From: Nematostella vectensis
Taxonomy: Eukaryota; Cnidaria; Anthozoa; Actiniaria; Edwardsiidae
Length of the DNA stretch: 64,000 nucleotides
Assembly (NCBI RefSeq): GCF_932526225.1
Contig: NC_064044.1
Coordinates: 15,625,453-15,689,452, forward strand
Direction: 5' to 3'
Shown: positions 55,867 through 64,000 of the stretch, piece after piece
How positions within the stretch are numbered: position 1 is the first letter of the stretch
Layout: each line of letters begins with the position of its first letter
Notes under the pieces: model-generated
The model's database searches: none
Told to the model about the DNA's origin: nothing
Seen by the model: only the letters and a program-made list of their open reading frames with translations
Made by a program: the position numbers and the translations under genes

Positions 55867-58800
55867 GAGGCTGCGATGTGACCTTAGCGTTACAGGTTAT
55901 TTACGTGACAGATCCGAGCGTGACATAACGTGAAAGGCTAGGATGTACTTCTAGAGTGTCTCAGAGTGTCTTGTAGGCAAGAAAGGCTGGATACCGTAGA
56001 TGTTCGTTTTAGCGCCTTTGACGCGTATTATTGAATTTTTTTGGCTCCCGGTGCGGAGCTCAAGTCAAGTTTTTTCTTTAGAGGGATAAGTAACGCTAAT
56101 TTGGGGTATGAATCAGTAATTAAGAAGTGTAGTAACGGTAATGATTAGGGTCAGATACATTATGCCGGCATAATTTCAAGCATTATGGCATAGTCGGAGC
56201 ATTGCGCATGAATAATATTTTCCTTTTTTCTCTTGTGTAAATAAAGGTAAATGTTAAGGCTGATTAAGGGAGCACGAATTAGTCGTGTGGGGCCTATCTA
56301 CGACATGTCTTAGTCCTGAATTTTACACCATACGACTTTCTCAGTCAAGCATCGTAGCGGAGTCGTAGTTTTTTTTTGTTATTTTGAGCATAATGGCATA
56401 TGGCCTAATGGGGGACGGTCGAAAGAACAACGGTCAAATGTTCGATCATAATGTCCCCTATCCCTAGTAATGATAAACGGATGTTTTAGGACTGGCTATT
56501 TTTGCTCATTGGCAATTTCTAGAGTTGCATCCTGTGGCAGACGGTATTTACGGATTTGGGTATTATTCACTTGTGAATTGACCACAATGCCAATGACCAC
56601 GTGACCAATGACCACATGACCAATGACCACATGACCACATGACCAATGACCACGTGACCAATGCAGGCGCAATGATAATTTACCCTCCTGTAAGGCCTTG
56701 AGAGCCCATGTGTCGCTACCCGCAGTTGCTTATGCGGGTAATAACGATACAGTTTCCAAAAAAAGGATAGTTTTTATCTACGCTTATTTTACCTGTTTAT
56801 TTGATACCCATGAATCACTGCGGGTTACGAAAAATGGATTTCGTAGTACAACCACACTCAATCGCAGCTGCCGCAAGATCGCATTCCAATCGTGGGTAAT
56901 GATTGAGTGCGATCGTATGGAAACCAGCCTTATAAAGCGGATCATAAGACAATCATTAGAAAATCATAACAGTATGTTTTGATCTCTGTTTATTGATTGC
57001 ACAACCCATCATCCTCATTGAATTCTTTAACTGGGATTCTCCGAGTTCAACCTTTTTAAAATTAGGTGAATATCATCAGGGTCTATGACGAAATAACTTA
57101 TTTCTACCTTTAAAAATATAGGATGTACAGTTTTGTATAGCAGTCTAAACTCAGACCCGTGCGTCTGGAAAGGTGGGGTGCGGGGGGGGTAGGGATGGGG
57201 GGGACGTCTTCGTGAATAAAGTTAAATGTATTTAAACCTACGACCTGAAGAACTTGCATTTAATGCCGTGCGCAGGTATCACAGAAACGCTAAACAGTTA
57301 AAAGCAATTTAGTAGCACAAGTTAAGCAATTCCAAGATCCCGTGAAAAAACTCTCACCAATAAAACCCTTCACGGTCTAAAAATATCAGGGAAATAGAAT
57401 AAACCAAAGGCGAACCATCTAAAACCACCAAATGCATCTCGTTAGTTTGAATGACGAAAGGCAGAATGCGATGGGGTTTGTTTCCAGCGAAAACTAGTTA
57501 TAAAGCACAAGCACAAACTTGTATCACTCTGGGAGATCAATGGTTATTCAGATTATGTTTGCTAATATTGTGTGGATAAAAGCACAAGGAAATATTTCAA
57601 AACTCAAAGGTAAATGTGTCCACGCCGTGAATGTTATCAAATCCGCACAAACTCGTAAACGCCAGAAGCAAGCAGTCGGGAAGTAAAAAAAAATCTAATC
57701 CCCTGATGACCCCCCTAAGATCAACTCAACAGGTCATATTCTGGAAGCTGCAGGGAAAAAAAATCCCTTTCAAGGGTAGATACCGTCATCTCTTGTACGA
57801 GCACAGGGAGCCCAAGCCCACATTTTAGGATTCGTAAATTAACAAAAACAGACGAGAAAGTACAAAAACCTATTATGAAGAGTATTGCGGGGTTGGCTGA
57901 TTTTTACGATACTTCACTGAGATAATTGAAATGATTATTCTAACAGCTTCTAGGTTTTTATTGTGAATTTCTAACAAATCCCGAAAACCACAAACTGAGA
58001 GCTTGGGGTCCCTGTGGCGTAAGTGCAATATTATTGTTTTTTAACACTCTTTTTGTTTTACCTATTTTAAGTGTGCGAATGTCGTGGTTGTTTAGTGATA
58101 CTAGTCGTAGTGCTATTAATTATGTACTAACCGGGTGGATCTATTTGGATTCAATTTCGTTACACGTTTTTTTCATAAGAACGTCTAGTTTTGAGTTGTC
58201 TCTGAGTCTTTCTTATTTTTGGAGCATTTTAAGGCTGAAAACGTTCATATGGATGTACTTTAATTTCAGTGACATTGACGTGGGACATTGTAGCCTGAAA
58301 TATACACACCAGCTATTGAATATAAGATTTTAATACCAAGTATTAAATACAGAATTTCACAAATGATGAATAACAGTCGCTAGTATAAACACAATTTGAT
58401 TCTTCTTTTGTGAGTCTCGGGGTGTAGAATTTGGCGAAATCTCACGTTCTTATGAAAGGGGAGTGTATTTTAGTTGATCCATGTACCATTACATTTTTCA
58501 CGCATCGCATTGATGTACGGGGCTGATTTGCAAAGTTTATTTACGTGATTTTGCGCTACCGGTTTCCGACAACACCGGCCTTTGCTTCAAGCGAATTTGC
58601 TTTGATACCCAAAACAATCTTTTCGAAGGTGTCAAAACTTAAGGGAATTGTTGATTCAGATCTTATGAACGGGAAGTGAATTGATCAGCTAAGATAAACA
58701 ACTTGACAGAATCGACTATCCTTCGCACTCGTGTGCTTGAGTGAGCAGCAGTTCTGTAGACCCAGTTGCTAGCGCACTATCACATGTTTGCTCATTAAGA

Positions 58801-60502
58801 CTTTTACTTGTCTGACGAAAACCCAAGAGAACTTTTACTTTTAAAAACAAACAGAAAAACAGCTGAACTACAAGTCTAAAATGAATTTGCTTAAAGCTTA
58901 TTAGTGTTTTACTAGAAAGCTTCGGATGTGAAGACAGAAGTGGTCTCGCTATTCAATCTGTCGCATCAAAACGCTGAGGAAAACGACAGGCTGACACAGC
59001 GGCTCGCTTTGCACAAGTCTTCAATCACTTGCCGCTTGTGAATTATCACACCAAATTCCTGTCAACCATTTAAAAACCACGAATGCAATTTATCAAGGAG
59101 TGTTTTAAACCCCAAATTTAAGTTTTTCAGTACGACTTTCCCACAAAGATATCCCCGACATTTTGCGAGTTGGTCTGGTGGGATAAAGTCAGATCTTCTT
59201 TGTCAATCTGCCGCCGTCGATCAAAGCTATTTCAAGTTGAGATAACCGTAATAACAACAATCTGTATGGGTTTTAGCTAATACCTCCGATATGACATCTA
59301 GACATATTGCATCAGCTCAAAATCTACCCGCGCGCGACTTCGAGAAATTTCAAGGGATCTCTTATGGTGTGTTTTAGTGTTTGAGTTTGTTGTGATCGTG
59401 CCTCGAGCCATCTCCTTTTGGTAGTAGTGAAATCTCGTAATAGTACAAGAGGTTCAGATATAGATCTGGTTTTGCCTTGTTCACGAGATCGATGAAAGCT
59501 CTCAAAGGAGCTTAAAAGGGTCAAATCTGCCGGCTCGCATCAAAGGGGCAATTTTCATTTTTCATTTTACTATCTGTCGCGCCTGTCACACGGCGCTGAG
59601 GATGTTGTCACATACTGACAGGCGGTCTTGTTTTTTACTTGGGGTGATTTACAGTAGCTAATGTTATCTCATTAGCCTAGATCAACTCCAAAATATTCAT
59701 TTAATTTTCACTTCGCAATCTCTCCATGACAGTTCATTTCCCCGTCAGGGTCGGCACTTGATTGGTTTTCTCCACGGGCGACTGGCTGCGAGTCCGTTTG
59801 ATTGACATTTCGTAATCGATCGTGTGCGAAACACACAGAGTGCCAAGTCAAAACAAACAAACACATGCTAATAGACGTTTTTTGTTGAAGATCGCAAATT
59901 GCACTTTCTCGAACATACTTTGCGCGTGTGGGTTAAACTGAAGGGAGCCTTTGCGGTCGCCGCTTCCTTTGGACCTGTCAAGCTGTCAACTCACGGATGA
60001 AAGAAGACCTTACACAATCGTGACAGGCTAGCATCAGACTGTCAATCATACTTTTAACTTTCGAAAGACCCTTGAAGTTCAAAGGAAGCCGCCGTCTTTT
60101 CGCCTCCCGAACTACAGCCCTGTAGCCGCACCAAAATGTTTCTAATATTCTTCCTATGCAAAGACGATGGGGTCTTGTAGACCTGGTGTTAACTCGCTCA
60201 TCCTCCGATTGTATTACACCGGCTAAAATATCCTCGATAAAAAGAGAGCGTATCGTTTCACATCCACGCCATGGCGTTTTCAAAAAGATACCGCCCGATA
60301 TCTTGTGGTTTCTTTGGAAAATAAATCGCAGGTCTTCTAGCTCGGTTTAAAAAAACATATTTTATTCATACTTCTTTGTATATCCACAAGATTATTTAAT
60401 TTCCCTGCCAAACTCAGTCTCTCCGAGTTATTCAATAAAGGGCGGCCCTCTCAAAGTACTACTATATACAAGTTATTCATTCATGCTTTTCATTATTTAA
60501 TA
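55867..60502. other. Intergenic region between two convergent genes
   Basis: No gene is recognised. Contents: an 18-19 bp repeat CCAATGACCACGTGA with about five units at about 56585-56665; a G-run near 57180-57200; several open frames of 60-100 codons (56698-56982, 58034-58333, 59978-60283 minus) that look like chance. From 59580 to 60045 there are seven TGACAG/CTGTCA hexamers, discussed in the findings. Confidence 0.5.
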
Positions 60503-60508
60503 TTTATT
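60503..60508 (-). terminator. Possible polyadenylation signal of the zinc-finger gene
   Basis: TTTATT on the plus strand (AATAAA on the minus strand) lies about 275 bases beyond the stop codon at 60782. A second one is at 60361-60366. Which is used cannot be told from sequence. Confidence 0.4.
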
Positions 60509-60781
60509 CTATGGGATTCAAGCTTTACAAGTTTCCAATTTGCTTTATACCACCCTGGTCTATGAAAATATGAACAAACTACAGCTAAGTTTTCCCCGCT
60601 TTATCTAGAGCTTATTTTGCGAGTATGCAAGAGTTTGCCCAAAAAGTCTGAGAGTGGGCTACGTATAGTTTTTAATTTGCTAGATACCGCCCCAATCTAA
60701 GAAGTAATAAATTGCAGCTTAATTTTCCCTCACTCTTGCAAGAGCGCGTTTTGCGAGTATGAGATTAAACTGTACTAAATT

Positions 60782-62192
60782 TTACTTAAAGAGTCTGTGC
60801 GGATCGTAGGCTAGACCGTGCATTGGTACGTAAGGCGAAGGGTAGCAGGCCGCCACTGGAGGCGCTGGCGATGCGAGGACTGACGGCTTGTAATAGTACG
60901 GCCGATACCGCGGGCTGCTAGACTGAACAGGGCTAGCCCTCAATTTACAGGGACAGCCGTGCACGTTACATGCCGGAGCGCTTTGTGCTATGGGTGATGG
61001 CGAAGCTACCGAGTTCCCGAGTTGAGTGTGAGAGCGCAAATGTTGAAACAAGTCCTCGGAAGTGGTGAAGCTTTTGCCGCAGTGTTTCGCCCCGGACACC
61101 CAGTTACACACGAATGGGTGCGCCTCGTCCTGAGCACCCTTAAACATCGCAAGTCCGTGAGGGTAGAAACAATTGAAGGGAGAGTTCGCAGATTGTTCCG
61201 CTTTCATGCTATCGCACTGCATACAGTGAGGCCCGCACTGCCCCGCTCCTGGCATGCCGTAAGTTGAAGGTAAAGGCTTGCAGTTGGTGCAGTTCGGCTC
61301 CCGGCACACAGTTCTTTGTAAATAGTCCATATAGGGTGTCGAGGGCCCGTGAGGGAAGGGGAGACCTCGCTGCGGCGGGGGCACTTCACCGTGCGGAGTG
61401 CAATACGCGCACGCACATTGTCCTGGGTACACCGGGCCAAACGACCCAACAGATGTAGGGATTCCGTGAGTTTTAAACGCAGTCTCTGATAGCGGATAGG
61501 GCCCTTTAAAGGGCACCACAGACGCCGGGTGAGGACATGATGATCCGCAGTCTTTGTGAATAGCGTGAGCGGACTGTGAAGGATCCATATAAACTGCACA
61601 AGTGCGACTTGGAGAGTGCGTAAATCCTCGGCAGTGAGGGTCCGTATCCGCGTAGTAGGCTTTATCCTTGGAGTCCGTTACCGGAGACCTTGGTGGGTTT
61701 TCCTTGAGGCTTGGGGACCTAAAGCCTGTCTTCTCTGGCGGTGTCTCTTCGGTCTTATCCGTACTGTGTTGGTAAGGTTTAAAGGATGACCGAGTGTCGT
61801 CTGAGTTTATCTTGTTCGGTAGTGAATTCTTGTTATCGGTTTCCGCTGTTTTGGTCGGTTCGGTTTTACCAATGCTGCTACACGTAGCCGCTAGTAGGGC
61901 CAACGGTGATTTCTTTTGCTCTTCCTCCTGGAAGATATCACAAACAACAAGATTAGAAACTTTGAACTTCGAGTCTGCACTCGAAACCCACCAAGCAGGC
62001 TGTAGCTAGTTCACGTGAACTTGGACTGAATTTTAAGATTTTGGAATTTACCTTTAACGGAAGAGGTTGGATGTATTCCTGTCCACATTTAGCCACGCTT
62101 TGGGTTAACATTTGTAGGGCTTCCAGGGGCGCACGGCTTGTCGTGGAGCGGTTCTCGAGTAAGGCGACTGGCGTGAACGTCCGTGTAGGCAT
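60782..62192 (-). CDS. ZNF503/703-like: NET-family C2H2 zinc-finger repressor (ZNF503/ZNF703, Elbow/NocA type)
   Basis: Two exons: 62052-62192 (47 codons from ATG, donor GTAAAT) and 60782-61927 (381 codons, acceptor CCAG), phase 0, 428 residues. Family marks in order are LQMLTQSV and EYIQPLP (residues about 27-46), KKSPLALLAATCSSIGK (about 53-67, the Sp/NET box), SSFKPY (about 94-99, the Groucho-binding-type motif), and several Cys pairs. An atypical single finger C-X8-C-X12-H-X3-H follows (about 321-347, VCNWVSGAKHCGKSF then HLRSH). The C-terminus is Tyr/Pro-rich. These proteins are nuclear corepressors that do not bind DNA strongly on their own and act in patterning. An in-frame stop precedes the ATG. 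An acceptor-like ATATTGCAG just upstream of the start suggests that a 5' untranslated exon may exist. Confidence 0.93.
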
Positions 62193-64000
62193 ATCGAAGC
62201 AACTGGCCGAGTGCGGTGGTCCTCTGCAATATTAAATACAGAGTACTGAAAGGTTTAGATCCCACGAAAGGGAGCCGACTTCAGACAAAGCGTACGATCA
62301 CTTCACTCATAAATGGATTGCCTAGATTACAAGACTTTTGCCGCCCTCCAATCAAATTCCGTCGTTTGCGATATATCAGTCGTTGATTGGATAATCAGGC
62401 TGACGTGCTTGTCAGAGATAGACACTAGAGTAATTGGCCATATAGGATATTGATAGATGACTGCTGCGTCCACCAATCGCGGTGCTGGTTTAAATTAAGT
62501 AGCGGATCGCCCAAAGTGCCAACCTACGGGCCTAAATCAATCAAACTGCCAATCAAAGTCAATTATTTTTGTCAGTGATTGTTTTACCCAGTGTGTCAAA
62601 GCGAGTGGGGGTAAACTTGTCAATTCCTCGCCTTGTGTTGCTGGTGTGTTTAACAAGCGTTTATTGTCGGCGGTAGCTACTTCAAAGACCTCATACAATA
62701 ACTAAGTGATTGAGGGAGCCATGACACGGTGGGGTTCGCTGCGTGAGACGCCTACCCTCGGCAGAACGGTGTTGTGGTGGCGCTGTGTTTGCTCTGTCGG
62801 TCTTCTTTGATGTGCTGACAAGCCGCGAGAAATCGACCTATCAATCAATCACTTGTACCGCTGAGGGGCGCAGCAATAGACGATAAGACTATGTGTTGAC
62901 AAGTCTAATAGCCGTGACAGATCTGTCAAACTACACAGGCCTATATCCGCCGGCGAGTGGACCTTAGAGGCGCCCGAACTAGCAAACATCAGCGCGCGAG
63001 CGTTAATATGTTTTTATTCAGAGTTCATTCTACGCGTCTGTCTGCGCTAGTGGAATCCACAAGCAAGCCTCAATGCACTGTAGGGTACCCCAGAGTAATA
63101 ATCGCTGAATAATTCCCTTCTCAACGAGCAGCGAAAGCCTGTCATTCCTCACCGAACACACGTTTGATTAATTTCGCGCGTGATTAGATTTTTTGACAAG
63201 TGAAAGCTTGCCGCTTGTATTTATTTTTCATTCGCCGTCAAAAAAAAATCTGCAGACGTTTTGGTGACATTTACGGCAGCTGGGAAGCCTAGCTGACAAT
63301 AGTTCTATAAACAGCAATTTGAGGGTTTGTCCTAAATCACAGATGATAGGCCCGATAAGAGAGAGTGAAGGGAGTATAGGCCATCTTATGTGCCGATCTC
63401 ACGATAAGACACAACCCGGTAACTCGCTGGGCTTAGGCATGGAGACCGTACGATATATTCGATATAGTTGTACATAGTGCCTCTCGCGAGGTCGGTCTCT
63501 TTGAGGAGTTCGCGCTATTTGCGAGAGACACATAAGACAGTGATGAAAAACCTCACTGCGCCAACCATGGCTCGTAATTTGTTTTTCACAAAACTCTCTC
63601 AGTGCTTGTTTGACAGTTAATCCATTGCTATCACACAAGACAATAGTCGGCGGCTCAGTGCTGTCAAGTGCCTGTCAAAGCTGATCTTGTCGAGTTATTA
63701 CTACGGCTTTCATTACCACTACTCTTCACACTCCTTCCCACATCAAAGACGTGCCGCCGTCAATCAAGCCTCTTCAACCTCTTAACTCAAATAACTTCCT
63801 AGCAGACTGAATAGAAGGCCTGTCTAGTGCCAAGCGCGCCGATAACAAAGCACTACAATTCAATTCAGTTGTCCTGCTTTGTGGGGCCTCCACAGGGCAT
63901 AAAAGCGTTGAAATATTCAACTAAGCGCGGTAGGCTGCTTGTCTAAAATAACCATTAGGCATTTCCTAGAATAAATAGCTCATTAGCCGGTTGAGCTGTC
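62193..64000. promoter_or_regulatory. Upstream region of the zinc-finger gene with clustered TGACAG/CTGTCA sites
   Basis: No gene is seen. Several CCAAT/ATTGG motifs lie at 62345-62480. TGACAG/CTGTCA hexamers, the core bound by TALE homeodomain proteins such as Meis and TGIF, occur at 62935, 62942, 63139, 63611, 63661 and 63672, with further TGACAA/TTGACA motifs between. This is a candidate developmental enhancer region by sequence only. Confidence 0.35.

Noticed and set aside
56698-60283. Several 60-100 codon frames in the intergenic region
   Set aside because: No recognisable motif, splice context or neighbouring exons; lengths are within chance for this composition.

Overview
This window is eukaryotic nuclear DNA from an intron-rich invertebrate animal, most likely a cnidarian such as a sea anemone. 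The evidence is short phase-consistent exons with GT/AG borders, animal-specific gene families, truncated non-LTR retrotransposon and inverted-repeat DNA transposon remnants, and very many minisatellites. There is no bacterial gene organisation, and the long open frames in the window are artefacts of tandem arrays.

Layout. (1) 0.85-7.66 kb, minus strand: a four-transmembrane MS4A/CD20-like gene. Its second intron holds a 3.5 kb CAT/CAC satellite, and the 3' end of its third exon, donor included, is present three times. (2) 7.7-10.4 kb: a divergent intergenic region with a 677 bp inverted-repeat element flanked by perfect 9 bp duplications. (3) 10.4-55.86 kb, plus strand: one gene, the orthologue of MCM3AP/GANP, the animal Sac3-type scaffold of the TREX-2 mRNA-export complex. 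I traced 40 exons, in phase from start to stop, giving about 1,704 residues: FG repeats, an RRM-like domain, the SAC3/GANP domain, a helical linker and the MCM3AP C-terminal region. (4) 55.9-60.4 kb: intergenic, no gene recognised. (5) 60.8-62.2 kb, minus strand: a NET-family zinc-finger gene (ZNF503/ZNF703, Elbow/NocA type), convergent with MCM3AP. (6) 62.2-64 kb: its upstream region, with a cluster of TGACAG/CTGTCA sites.

The MCM3AP introns hold at least ten distinct minisatellite arrays (periods 20, 24, 24, about 28, 29, 30, 49, 53 and 54 bp), a 5.5 kb nested fold-back element, three further inverted-repeat elements, and a LINE fragment inserted inside a satellite. Arrays alone occupy roughly 12-13 kb of the gene.

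The most striking observation is that several repeats are built from splice sites or begin at them. A 3.4 kb array in intron 14 repeats a 20 bp unit made of the last 11 bases of exon 14 and the first 9 bases of the intron, so it carries about 168 copies of the real 5' splice site. Only the first copy keeps the reading frame. The same kind of event, in three copies, occurs in the neighbouring MS4A-like gene. The exon 24 acceptor is duplicated, the branch-site region before exon 34 is duplicated into the next intron, and two further arrays abut splice junctions.
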